Shown here: positions 24,472-32,632 of the stretch, one piece after another
How positions within the stretch are numbered: the first letter of the stretch is position 1
Layout of the letters: each line of letters begins with the position of its first letter
Assembly: GCF_001428005.1 (NCBI RefSeq)
Contig: NZ_LMSB01000034.1
Span: 333,779-397,778, forward strand
Direction: 5' to 3'
Source of the DNA: Arthrobacter sp. Soil736
GTDB taxonomy: Bacteria > Actinomycetota > Actinomycetes > Actinomycetales > Micrococcaceae
DNA: 64,000 nt
Made by a program: the position numbers and the translations under genes
Notes under the pieces: generated by a model
Databases searched by the model: none
What the model saw: the letters and a program-made list of their open reading frames with translations, nothing else
Told to the model about the DNA's origin: nothing

Positions 24472-24521
24472 GGCCGGTTTCCTCCGCAGCACCCGTCAGG
24501 GAGCTGCGGAGGCAACCGGCC
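24472..24521 (+). terminator. Terminator of the fru-ptsH operon
   Basis: An 18-nt arm (24472-24489) pairs with 24504-24521 with one mismatch, around a 14-nt loop. The sequence after it is AT-rich (TTGCTGTTTAAG). Confidence 0.75.
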
Positions 24522-24532
24522 ATTGCTGTTTA

Positions 24533-24549
24533 AGTAAGCAAACTTAGTA
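24533..24549 (+). promoter_or_regulatory. AGTAAGCAnnnTTAGTA motif upstream of the SRPBCC gene
   Basis: AGTAAGCAAACTTAGTA shares 14 of 17 bases, all outside the central three, with 62261-62277 upstream of a GlsB-type gene. It is probably a promoter or activator element. Confidence 0.45.
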
Positions 24550-24658
24550 GTTTCTTGTGTTTGGTCCGGGGCACCACTAGCTTGGATTTGGATGGTTGGA
24601 TTTGTGGCCCCGCCGTTCGATACCGCCCCGGAGACCCGGGCTGAAGGAGGATGACAGA

Positions 24659-25138
24659 GTGGCAATTTTGCAGGAAAGCATCGCAGTCGAAGTTCCCGTC
24701 AGCACGGCCTACAACCAGTGGACGCAGTTCGAATCGTTCCCGCAGTTCATGAAGGGCGTCGAATCCGTCGAGCAGATCGACGAGACCTCGCTCCATTTCC
24801 GCATCAGAGTGGCGGGCATCAAACGCGAATTCGACGCCCAGGTCCTCGAGCAATCGCCTGACCAGTGCATTGCATGGGTGAGCAAGGACAAACCCCGCCA
24901 TGCCGGCAGGGTCACGTTCGAAAACCTGGGCCGGGACCTTTGCCGGGTAAACGTGGAACTCAAATGGGAGCCGGAGGGGCTGGTGGAGAGGACCGGCGCC
25001 GCCGCACATGTGGACGAACAGCAGGTCTCCTCCGACCTGCTGCGCTTCAAGGAATTCATCGAGTCGCGCGGCATCGAAACGGGCGCCTGGCGCTCTGCCG
25101 TGCACCACGGTGAGGTCGACGCCCCTGACGCCCACTAA
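24659..25138 (+). CDS. SRPBCC (START-like) family protein, cyclase/dehydrase type
   Basis: About 159 residues from GTG 24659, which is preceded by AAGGAGG at 8 nt. The polyketide-cyclase-like pattern is clear: ESIAVEVPVSTAYNQWTQFESFPQFMKGVESVEQID, then strands with VAGIKREFDAQVLEQSPDQCIAWVS and a long C-terminal helix (LLRFKEFIESRG). These proteins form a hydrophobic cavity. Many actinobacterial copies accompany stress genes, and the ligand is unknown. The next small gene follows by 24 bp, so they are probably cotranscribed. Confidence 0.82.
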   Translation: MAILQESIAVEVPVSTAYNQWTQFESFPQFMKGVESVEQIDETSLHFRIRVAGIKREFDAQVLEQSPDQCIAWVSKDKPRHAGRVTFENLGRDLCRVNVELKWEPEGLVERTGAAAHVDEQQVSSDLLRFKEFIESRGIETGAWRSAVHHGEVDAPDAH

Positions 25139-25162
25139 CCCAATCAGAAGCCGGAGGTAGCC

Positions 25163-25429
25163 ATGCCTGAGAAAAAGAACCCCAGCTTGAAAGATCCCGA
25201 ACTGTACGAAGAGCTCCGTGAGGACGGGGCCTCGAAGCAGAAGGCAGCGCGCATCTCCAACGCGGCAGCCAAGAAGGGCCGGTCCGAAGTTGGCCGCAAG
25301 GGCGGCAAGTCCGGTGACTACGACGACTGGTCCGTGGCCCGGCTGAAGGCCAGGGCCAAGGAAATCGGCCTCAAAGGCTACTCGGACAAGAGGAAGAGCG
25401 AACTCATCTCAGCGCTCAGAAATTCCTGA
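25163..25429 (+). CDS. DUF7218/Rho-termination-factor-N-like small protein
   Basis: An 88-residue, strongly basic protein. The N-terminal part (LYEELREDGASKQKAARISNAAAKKGRSEVG) is the plasmid/stress-type DUF7218 pattern. The C-terminal 35 residues, WSVARLKARAKEIGLKGYSDKRKSELISALR, form a Rho-N/SAP-like helix-extended-helix that often binds nucleic acid. GGAGG lies 7 nt before the ATG. It sits behind the SRPBCC gene and is convergent with ku, 41 bp away. Confidence 0.8.
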   Translation: MPEKKNPSLKDPELYEELREDGASKQKAARISNAAAKKGRSEVGRKGGKSGDYDDWSVARLKARAKEIGLKGYSDKRKSELISALRNS

Positions 25430-25470
25430 GCGGAGTTCCCATGAGAACGCGTGGCAGGGTGCCCGCCTCC

Positions 25471-26493
25471 TCAGGCGCCCTTCCGCGCTGTCTTCGCGGC
25501 CGTAGTCTTGCTGGCGGCAGCCGTCTTCGCGGCGCTTCCGGCCTTCGCCGTACCGGTCTTAGCGGGAGTCTTGGCCGCGCTTCCTTCCTTGGCTGCGTCT
25601 GCCTTGGCTGCGTCGGTTTTCGCGGCACCGCTCCTGCCGGCCGCACTCCTGCTTGCCGTCTTTGCCGCGGGCTTGGCCTGCCCGTCGGAGTCCCCTCCAC
25701 CGGCCGCTCCCCGTTTCCGGTCCAGGCTGCGCTTGAGGGCCTCCATGAGGTCGATCACCTCGCCGTTGCCGGACTCGGCGGCCGCCGCCCCGAACGTCTC
25801 TTCGGTGTCCAGGGAATCGCCCTTTTCCAGTTTGGCCTCGATGAGCTGGCGGAGCTGGGCCTGGTAATCGTCCGTGAACTGCTCCGGCTCGAAGTCGGAA
25901 GCCATGGACTCCACCAGCGCGGCGGACATTTCACGTTCCTGGGCGGAGATGCGGACCGAGGTTTCCAGGGCGGGAAAACCTGCCTCACGCACCTCGTCCG
26001 CCCACAGCAAGGCCTGCAGCATCAGGACGTCGTCGCGGATCCGCAGCGCCCCCAGGCGGGTCTTGTCCCGCAGCGCAAACTGCACGATCGCCACGCGTTC
26101 CGTGTCCTCGAGCGCCCGGCGCAGCAGCATGTAGGCCTTGGGCGACTTCGAATCCGGCTCCAGGTAGTAGCTCTTCTCGAACATGATGGGATCGAGCTGT
26201 TCCGCCGGCACGAACTGCACCACTTCGATCTCGTGGCTGTTCTCCGCCGGAATGGACTTGAGCTCCTCGCGGGAAAGGACCACCGTCCGGCCGTCGTCCT
26301 CGTAGGCCTTGTCGATGTCCGCATAGTCCACAATCGTGCTGCAGACCTCGCAGCGGCGCTGGTAGCGGATCCGGCCGCCGTCGGCGTTGTGGACCTGGTG
26401 GAGGCTGATGTCGTGGTCCTCGGTGGCGCTGTAGACCTTTACCGGGACGTTGACCAGCCCGAACGCAATGGCGCCTTTCCAGATGGCTCTCAT
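25471..26493 (-). CDS. ku: Ku protein for non-homologous end joining
   Basis: A 340-residue bacterial Ku homodimer subunit that rings DNA ends and recruits LigD. The core begins MRAIWKGAIAFGLVNVPVKVYSA and contains CEVCSTIVDYADIDKAYE, VVLSREELKSI and YYLEPDSKSPKAYMLLRRAL. The last about 80 residues are a Lys/Ala-rich low-complexity tail with AAKADAAK-type repeats, longer than the minimal Ku and similar to mycobacterial extended tails that aid DNA binding. ATG 26493 is 40 bp from the divergent ligD start. Confidence 0.93.
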   Translation of the reverse strand: MRAIWKGAIAFGLVNVPVKVYSATEDHDISLHQVHNADGGRIRYQRRCEVCSTIVDYADIDKAYEDDGRTVVLSREELKSIPAENSHEIEVVQFVPAEQLDPIMFEKSYYLEPDSKSPKAYMLLRRALEDTERVAIVQFALRDKTRLGALRIRDDVLMLQALLWADEVREAGFPALETSVRISAQEREMSAALVESMASDFEPEQFTDDYQAQLRQLIEAKLEKGDSLDTEETFGAAAAESGNGEVIDLMEALKRSLDRKRGAAGGGDSDGQAKPAAKTASRSAAGRSGAAKTDAAKADAAKEGSAAKTPAKTGTAKAGSAAKTAAASKTTAAKTARKGA

Positions 26494-26533
26494 GAGACAA
26501 GTGAACATCACACTGCGCCGGAGGTGAAGACCC

Positions 26534-29224
26534 GTGGCCGGCGGTAGGGAGCGCGTCCGGGTGGGCAGCCGGGAACTGACACTGACCAATCTGGACAAGG
26601 TGCTCTACCCTGCCACGGGCACCACCAAGGCGGATGTCCTCGCCTACTACGCTGCCGTGGCGCCGGTGCTGATTCCGGCGGCCGCCAACCGGCCGGCGAC
26701 GCGCAAGCGGTGGGTCCATGGCGTGGGGACGGCCGAAGAGCCGGGCCAGGTGTTCTTCCAAAAGAACCTGGACAATTCCACCCCGGGCTGGGTTCCCCGT
26801 GCCGCGATCACCCACAAGACCAGCACCAACTACTATCCGCTGGTCAATGACCCCGCCACGCTGACCTGGCTGGCGCAGATCGCCTCGCTGGAGATCCATG
26901 TCCCGCAGTGGCGCGTGGACTCGCACGGCAATGCCCTGCCGCCGGACCGGATCGTCCTGGACCTGGATCCCGGCGAGGGCGCCGGCCTCCCGGAATGCGC
27001 GGAGGTGGCCAGGCTGGCGCGGGCCATCCTGAAGGACGTGGGACTGGATCCGGTTCCGGTCACGAGCGGCAGCAAGGGCATCCACCTGTACGCCGGTCTG
27101 GAGGGCACGCAGACCTCGGACCAGATTTCCGATTTCGCGCACGAACTGGCCCGGGCCCTTGAGGCCGACCACCCTGGCCTTGCCGTCAGCGACATGAAGA
27201 AGACGCTGAGAACGGGCAAGGTGCTGGTGGACTGGAGCCAGAACAACGCCGCCAAGACCACCATCGTCCCGTATTCGCTCCGCGGCCGGCTGACCCCCAC
27301 CGTGGCCGCGCCGCGGACCTGGCGGGAGCTGAGCTCTGCATCCCTCCGGCAACTGGATTACGAGGAGGTCATGCGCCGCGTCGCGGCAGGCAAGGACCCC
27401 TTCGCCGTCGTTGACGAGAGCAGCGGACACGCAGGCGCCGCCCCGCACGGCCCGGCAGGCAGCGGCGGAAGCCACGCTTCCGTCCAACTCAGTGCCGGAA
27501 CCTCCGCGGCCGGTAGCCACGGCGAAGAGTCCGACGGCGGCGCCCGCCGGAGCGGCGGCCACGAGGATCCGCGGCTCGACAGGTACCGGTCCCTGCGCGA
27601 CCAGGGCGAGACGCCGGAGCCGTTTACGGCCGAGAAGCACCGTGGCGCCAGGTCCCGTGGCGAAGACGGGGACAGTTCCCGCGAGGACAGGGCCGACCAG
27701 CAGGCCGGCGCCGGGGAGACGGACGTGAAGGAGGTCTTCGTGATCCAGGAGCATCATGCCAGCCGCCTCCACTTCGACTTCCGGCTCGAGCACGAGGGCG
27801 TCCTGGTGTCCTGGGCCCTGCCCAAAGGCGTGCCGGAGACGGGATCCAAGAACCACCTGGCGGTCCAGACCGAGGACCACCCCATGGACTACGCCGAGTT
27901 CGAGGGCACCATCCCCAAGGGCCAGTACGGGGCCGGCACCGTGAGCGTCTGGGACAAAGGCACCTACGAACTGGAAAAGTGGGTCAACGGCAGGGAAGTC
28001 ATTGCCACGCTGACGGGCCGGGAAGGCGGCGGGCTGGGCGGGACCAGGAAGTTCGCCCTGATCCATACCGGGCAGGGCCAGGGCGAGCAGTCTCAGTGGC
28101 TCATCCACCTGATGGACAAGCCTCACGGAGTCCGAGGCAAGCGCAGCGCCCCGCCGTCGGCGGCTCAGGATGACGAGCCGCATGACGGGGGGCCGCATGA
28201 CGAAGCTACCCAGGACCATGCACCCCACGCCGCGTCCGCCGGCAGCGGCGGAAGTACCGTCATCGAGGACCCCGTCCCGATGCTGGCAACGGCCGGGACG
28301 CCGGCGGATCTCCACGGCAGCGACTGGCTGTTCGAACTAAAGTGGGACGGGATCAGGGCCCTGGTGGTGGCGGACAGCGGGAAAGTCCGGCTGCTCAGCC
28401 GCAACGGGAACGACATGTCCGCCAGTTACCCCGAACTGACCGACAGGAGCTGCTGGCCGCCGCAGGACTTCATCGCCGACGGTGAGATCATCGCCGTCGG
28501 GCCCGCCGGCAGGCCCGACTTCGGCGTCCTGCAGGGAAGGATGAAACTGACCAAGCCGGGCGACGTGCGGAGGGCCCGCGCAGCCATCCCCGTGCGGCTC
28601 ATGCTCTTCGACCTGCTGGCCGACGCCGGACGTGACTTGCGCAGGCTCCCCCTCAAGGAACGGCGGGAACTCCTCGCCGATTTTTATAGCCCCTCGGACT
28701 GCCCCGTGGAACTGTCCGAAACGCTGGACGACCGTGTGGAACACATCCTGGACAGCGCGCGTGAACTTGGCCTTGAGGGCGTGATGGCCAAGCGCACGGA
28801 CAGCCGCTACGTCAGCGGCCAGCGGAGCCGGTCCTGGATCAAGCTCAAGATCGAGCAGACCCAGGAGGTGGTGGTGGGCGGCTGGCGCCCCGGAAAGGGC
28901 GAACGGGCCGACACCGTGGGCTCGCTGCTGCTGGGCATACCGGACGGCAAGACACTGCGGTATGTGGGGCGCGTGGGCAGCGGTTTCAGCATGCGCGAAC
29001 TCAAGGAACTGCGGCAAACGATGGACGGGCTGGCGCGCAAGACCTCACCGTTCGATGACGTGCCGGCCGCCGACGCAGCCGATGCCCATTGGGTCAGTCC
29101 CGCACTGGTGGGCGAGGTGACCTTCGGCGAGTGGACCGGCAGCGGAAAACTCAGGCATCCCGTGTGGCGCGGCTGGCGGCTGGACAAAGAGCCGGAGGAC
29201 GTCGTCGCCGAATCCCAGCGCTGA
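26534..29224 (+). CDS. ligD: ATP-dependent DNA ligase D, POL-PE-LIG
   Basis: An 896-residue three-domain NHEJ enzyme starting at GTG. The polymerase/primase domain covers residues about 1-290 (metal Asp143 and Asp145 in LDLDPGEG). The 3'-phosphoesterase covers about 400-530 (His408, His413 and Asp415 in EHHASRLHFDFRLEHEG). The ligase covers about 575-896 with adenylated Lys603 in ELKWDGIRA and the nucleotidyltransferase motif EGVMAKRTDSRY. Hydrophilic low-complexity linkers separate the domains (about 295-395 and 535-575). The domain order equals that of Mycobacterium LigD. It is divergent from ku. Confidence 0.94.
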   Translation: MAGGRERVRVGSRELTLTNLDKVLYPATGTTKADVLAYYAAVAPVLIPAAANRPATRKRWVHGVGTAEEPGQVFFQKNLDNSTPGWVPRAAITHKTSTNYYPLVNDPATLTWLAQIASLEIHVPQWRVDSHGNALPPDRIVLDLDPGEGAGLPECAEVARLARAILKDVGLDPVPVTSGSKGIHLYAGLEGTQTSDQISDFAHELARALEADHPGLAVSDMKKTLRTGKVLVDWSQNNAAKTTIVPYSLRGRLTPTVAAPRTWRELSSASLRQLDYEEVMRRVAAGKDPFAVVDESSGHAGAAPHGPAGSGGSHASVQLSAGTSAAGSHGEESDGGARRSGGHEDPRLDRYRSLRDQGETPEPFTAEKHRGARSRGEDGDSSREDRADQQAGAGETDVKEVFVIQEHHASRLHFDFRLEHEGVLVSWALPKGVPETGSKNHLAVQTEDHPMDYAEFEGTIPKGQYGAGTVSVWDKGTYELEKWVNGREVIATLTGREGGGLGGTRKFALIHTGQGQGEQSQWLIHLMDKPHGVRGKRSAPPSAAQDDEPHDGGPHDEATQDHAPHAASAGSGGSTVIEDPVPMLATAGTPADLHGSDWLFELKWDGIRALVVADSGKVRLLSRNGNDMSASYPELTDRSCWPPQDFIADGEIIAVGPAGRPDFGVLQGRMKLTKPGDVRRARAAIPVRLMLFDLLADAGRDLRRLPLKERRELLADFYSPSDCPVELSETLDDRVEHILDSARELGLEGVMAKRTDSRYVSGQRSRSWIKLKIEQTQEVVVGGWRPGKGERADTVGSLLLGIPDGKTLRYVGRVGSGFSMRELKELRQTMDGLARKTSPFDDVPAADAADAHWVSPALVGEVTFGEWTGSGKLRHPVWRGWRLDKEPEDVVAESQR

Positions 29225-29237
29225 GCCCCGTGACGCG

Positions 29238-29283
29238 CATATGGCCTGGGGACTCCCGAATTCGGTTGTCCCCAGGCCATATG
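29238..29283. terminator. Bidirectional terminator after ligD, nested palindrome in loop
   Basis: Perfect 15-bp stem (29238-29252 with 29269-29283). The 16-nt loop itself contains the palindrome CCGAATTCGG, so the loop can fold further. It lies between convergent ligD and a small gene. Confidence 0.7.
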
Positions 29284-29300
29284 AGCATCCTCAGGCCGGA

Positions 29301-29561
29301 CTACGACGAGTGCGGCATCTGCGGGCGGCCGGTCCGGTGGACTGCAGTCACGGCTGCCTCCTGGCCCGCGCGGCCGTGGCTTGAGCCGCGGTCCTTGGGG
29401 TGGCGGCGCTTACCGTTGCCGTCCGGCCACTGCCGGCTTCCGCCCATGGCAGCGGTGACGGCCATGGTTTCCGGGGTGGGCAGCGGCGGCCTGTCCATGG
29501 ATTCCGCCAGGTGTGCTGCCACGTCCGGCTTGATGGTGCTTCCCTTATTCTTGTCAGCCAT
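29301..29561 (-). CDS. Hydrophilic small protein, unrecognised
   Basis: An 86-residue product from ATG 29561, which is preceded by GGAAGG. It is charged and rich in Gly, Arg, His and Pro (MADKNKGSTIKPDVAAHLAE, then GNGKRRHPKDRGSSHGRAG), with no domain I know. A promoter candidate lies 39 bp upstream. The good ribosome site and promoter argue that it is expressed. Confidence 0.6.
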   Translation of the reverse strand: MADKNKGSTIKPDVAAHLAESMDRPPLPTPETMAVTAAMGGSRQWPDGNGKRRHPKDRGSSHGRAGQEAAVTAVHRTGRPQMPHSS

Positions 29562-29881
29562 TTGTTCTTCCTTTCCGCGATGAAATGAAGTGTTCACCCA
29601 ATATAGGGTTGTAATTCCGGCCTGTCTGCTGGAATCAGAAGCGATCTGGCGCCCGTTCTCAGGCTGCTTCAACTGGCCGGCATCTGCGTCCAGCAACACG
29701 GGGCAACGCGGAGGCACAGCCTCAACGGGACGCGGCATTTGTGGTCGAATGCGGAAGGCGGGGCACGGCCTGCCTCGGCGGGAACCGATGGCTGCCATGC
29801 CGGCCCATTACTCAAAGATCAGTGTTCCCATGGCTCCACCATAGGCAGAAACAGGCCAACCGGGAACCCTCCTTCGGCCAC
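29562..29881 (-). promoter_or_regulatory. 320-bp intergenic stretch with promoter for the small gene
   Basis: On the minus strand a -35 CAGACA (29623-29628) and -10 TATATT (29600-29605), 17 bp apart, precede the 86-residue gene. The rest (29640-29881) shows no gene or repeat that I can support. Confidence 0.45.
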
Positions 29882-30388
29882 TCAATCTTCGGCGCTGCTG
29901 CGGAAGGATCCCTCCCAGACAGCCCTGGATCCCGACTCCCCGATCTGCACCACGGTGAACACCGTTCCGCCGCACAGTACAAGGACCAGGACGACGGCGA
30001 TCGCGCCCACTACGCGGGAACCGGCGGTTCCGAGCCTTCTCCGCAGCCCGTCCGCCTGCGTTGCGCCGTACCGGAACCACAGCCACTGCACCAGGGCCAC
30101 GATGAATACGCCCACAACCCAGGACAACAGCGTCCCGCCCAGCTGCATGTGCGCCGTGATCCGGGGCGTTGAATCGACGCGCTCCAGCAGCCAGGCGCCC
30201 GCCGCAACGGTCACCGGCACCAGGACAAGCGCCAGGAGCGCCACCAGTGGCGTGACGATCCCCAGTCGCCGCCTGGCGGCGGGCCAGACGACGCTGAGCA
30301 CCACGCAAAAGGCCGCCAGCGGGACAAAGACCACGGTGGCGTGGACGAGCAACACGTGCATTGGCAGGCCGGTGACCTCATAGTCCAT
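29882..30388 (-). CDS. DUF2231-type predicted membrane protein
   Basis: About 168 residues with four hydrophobic segments. MDYEVTGLPMHVLLVHATVVFVPLAAFCVV opens with the conserved His-x6-His pattern typical of DUF2231 (HvLLVHATV), and GGTLLSWVVGVFIVALVQWLWF follows. ATG 30388 is preferred over an upstream in-frame GTG because AGGGG precedes it at 8-9 nt. DUF2231 members are proposed membrane redox or haem-type proteins; the function is not established. Confidence 0.72.
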   Translation of the reverse strand: MDYEVTGLPMHVLLVHATVVFVPLAAFCVVLSVVWPAARRRLGIVTPLVALLALVLVPVTVAAGAWLLERVDSTPRITAHMQLGGTLLSWVVGVFIVALVQWLWFRYGATQADGLRRRLGTAGSRVVGAIAVVLVLVLCGGTVFTVVQIGESGSRAVWEGSFRSSAED

Positions 30389-30677
30389 GCCGAACACCCC
30401 TGTCTGGAATTATCGATCCCTGAAATCTTTGTCCCGCGGTACCGGATTACCGGGCATACCCACTCAGACGAGCGCCGGCGTCGAACGGTTCAATCGAGCG
30501 GTTCAATCGAGGCTTCAATCGCGGGCCCAGACGGCGTCCGCCAAGGGGCTGTCAGCAGGCGGCGAACACGACGTTTACCCCGAAAAACAGGCCTGAAACG
30601 GCCTCTTCCAGAAAAAGGTTTGGTAACGATCCCCTCCGCCCCTGCTTTCCGCAGGATTACGCGGTCAGATCGGTCAA

Positions 30678-30694
30678 AATAAATATGATTTATT
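30678..30694. promoter_or_regulatory. AT-rich inverted repeat
   Basis: AATAAAT (30678-30684) and ATTTATT (30688-30694) are perfect arms about ATG. The AT content is unusual for this genome. Confidence 0.4.
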
Positions 30695-30739
30695 GCCCGG
30701 CTGGGGCGCTGAACGGGTGATCATACGGCACGAAACTCT

Positions 30740-30757
30740 CGATTTCCATGGAAATCG
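30740..30757. promoter_or_regulatory. Perfect 18-bp palindrome, probable operator
   Basis: CGATTTCCATGGAAATCG is fully self-complementary without spacer and lies 75 bp before the MHS transporter start. A dimeric regulator could bind here; none is encoded next to it. Confidence 0.5.
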
Positions 30758-30831
30758 CGTAAAATCGAAGGCCTGCCCGGAGCGGGGCAGCTACAAGTCG
30801 CAAGCAAATGACCTCCACAGGAGTCGCCCAA

Positions 30832-32427
30832 ATGCCCACAGACCGAAGCACGACCGACTCTTCAGCAGGCGTTATGAACGCCAGCGGAACCAACAATATT
30901 GCACCCCCGGGTGTGAAAAAACCGAAGCTACTCGCACGTCGCCGGCTCAAGGAGTCCGACGTCAACGTCGTAGACCAGCCAATGCTTAAAAAGGCGCTCG
31001 GCGGCACGATCGTCGGCAACACCATGGAGTGGTACGACGTCGGCGTGTTCGGCTACCTGATCACCACCATGGGACCGGTGTTCCTGCCTGAGGCCGATAA
31101 GTCCGTGCAGACCCTGTTCCTCCTCGGAACCTTCGCCGCCACCTTTATCGCCCGACCCCTGGGCGGAGTCATCTTCGGCTGGCTCGGCGACAAGATCGGC
31201 CGCCAGAAGGTCCTCGCCGCCACGCTGATGCTGATGGCCGCGAGTACTTTCGCCGTCGGCCTACTGCCCGGCTATGCGCAGATCGGAATGTGGGCAGCGG
31301 CCCTGCTGGTGCTGCTCAAGCTGGTCCAGGGTTTCTCCACCGGCGGCGAGTACGCCGGTGCCACCACCTTTGTGAGCGAATACGCCCCGGACAAGCGCCG
31401 CGGCTTCTTCGCCAGCTTCCTGGACATGGGCAGCTACCTCGGCTTCGCCCTCGGCGCCGCCCTCGTCTCCGTGCTGCAGCTGACCCTGGGTCAGGGCGCC
31501 ATGGAGGAGTGGGGCTGGAGGATCCCGTTCCTGGTTGCCGGACCGCTCGGCCTGATCGCGGTCTACTTCCGTAGCAAGATTGAGGAATCCCCGCAGTTCC
31601 AGGCCACACTGGATGCCCAGGAAGACCTCGCCAAGGACGCCACTGCCTCAGATGCCGCCGCGTCCAAGGGCCCGGTGGGCATTGTGAAGGCCTACTGGCG
31701 TTCGCTCATCGTAGCCATGATCCTGGTTGCCGCCGCGAACACCGCCGGCTACGCCCTGACGTCCTACATGCCGACGTACCTCACTGAGTCCAAGGGCTAC
31801 GATCCGGTTCACGGCACGCTGCTGACCATCCCCGTGCTGGTCATCATGAGCCTGTGCATTCCGCTGACCGGAAAGCTCTCCGACCGCATCGGCCGCCGCC
31901 CGGTCCTGTGGATCGGTGCAGTGAGCACCGTCGTGCTGGCTACCCCTGCGTTCCTGCTGATCGGCATCGGCGGCGTCTGGTCGACACTGGCCGGACTGGC
32001 CCTCGTTGCCTTTCCCGTCACGTTCTACGTGGCGAACCTGGCCTCGGCCCTGCCGGCACAGTTCCCGACTGCCAGCCGTTACGGTGCCATGGGCATCGCC
32101 TACAACTTCTCGGTGGCAATCTTCGGCGGAACCACGCCGTTCATCGTGGCAGCACTGATCACGGCGACGGGCAACGACATGATGCCTGCGTACTACCTCA
32201 TGGCCACTTCGGCCATCGGCGCCGTGGCCATCTACTTCCTGAAGGAATCGGCCAACCGTCCCCTGCCGGGTTCCATGCCCAGCGTGGACACCCAGGCGGA
32301 AGCCCGGGAGCTCGTAGCCACGCAGGATGAGAACCCGCTGATTGATCTCGACGAACTGCCGTTCGAGGACCTGGACCTGGACGCCGAACTGGACGCCGAA
32401 CTCGAAAAGGTCCCTGCCAGGGCCTAA
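30832..32427 (+). CDS. MFS transporter, metabolite:H+ symporter (MHS) type
   Basis: About 531 residues. ATG 30832 (MPTDRS) is chosen over ATG 30808 because AGGAG lies 8 nt before it. After an unusually long hydrophilic N terminus of about 50 residues come GGTIVGNTMEWYDVGVFGYLITTMGP, the MHS signature, and FIARPLGGVIFGWLGDKIGRQ (motif A). GFSTGGEYAGATTFVSEYAPDKRRG is the MHS loop. The family imports compatible solutes, citrate or aromatic acids with protons. The C terminus is a strongly acidic tail with Asp/Leu repeats. A ProP-like osmolyte role is possible but unproven. Confidence 0.87.
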   Translation: MPTDRSTTDSSAGVMNASGTNNIAPPGVKKPKLLARRRLKESDVNVVDQPMLKKALGGTIVGNTMEWYDVGVFGYLITTMGPVFLPEADKSVQTLFLLGTFAATFIARPLGGVIFGWLGDKIGRQKVLAATLMLMAASTFAVGLLPGYAQIGMWAAALLVLLKLVQGFSTGGEYAGATTFVSEYAPDKRRGFFASFLDMGSYLGFALGAALVSVLQLTLGQGAMEEWGWRIPFLVAGPLGLIAVYFRSKIEESPQFQATLDAQEDLAKDATASDAAASKGPVGIVKAYWRSLIVAMILVAAANTAGYALTSYMPTYLTESKGYDPVHGTLLTIPVLVIMSLCIPLTGKLSDRIGRRPVLWIGAVSTVVLATPAFLLIGIGGVWSTLAGLALVAFPVTFYVANLASALPAQFPTASRYGAMGIAYNFSVAIFGGTTPFIVAALITATGNDMMPAYYLMATSAIGAVAIYFLKESANRPLPGSMPSVDTQAEARELVATQDENPLIDLDELPFEDLDLDAELDAELEKVPARA

Positions 32428-32455
32428 TGCGATAACAGCCCCGCGTCCGCACTGA

Positions 32456-32510
32456 CGAAGGCCTGCCCGGCGTGCCCTCCCGCGGGGGAAGCACGCCGGG
32501 CAGGCCTTCG
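32456..32510 (+). terminator. Terminator of the MHS transporter gene
   Basis: Perfect 20-bp stem (32456-32475 with 32491-32510) and a 15-nt loop, 28 bp after the stop. No U-run. Confidence 0.75.
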
Positions 32511-32576
32511 CTCTGCCCGGCGTTGTGTTGCCCTCTGTTGTGCTGCCCTGTGCTGTGCTGCCCGGCGCTGTGCTAT
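32511..32576. repeat. Low-complexity TGTGCTGCC-type repeat
   Basis: Imperfect tandem units resembling TGTTGTGCTGCCC repeat about four times directly after the terminator, ending at CTATTTTT. It probably arose by slippage and has no coding sense. Confidence 0.5.
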
Positions 32577-32632
32577 TTTTCCCATGGCGGTTCTCCCCGA
32601 GAGCGGCCGGCTGAGTGATAGGTGGTTTTTCC

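Larger units (their letters stand above)
30389..30831. promoter_or_regulatory. Control region upstream of the MHS transporter
   Basis: A 443-bp region without a supported gene. It contains an AT-rich inverted repeat AATAAAT/ATTTATT (30678-30694) and an 18-bp perfect palindrome (30740-30757), both listed separately. The left part (30389-30660) is mixed-composition sequence with no clear feature. Confidence 0.5.

Noticed and set aside
25985..28315. 776-codon open frame antisense to ligD
   Set aside because: It is a high-GC shadow: ligD has full motifs, and the antisense product lacks any recognisable domain.
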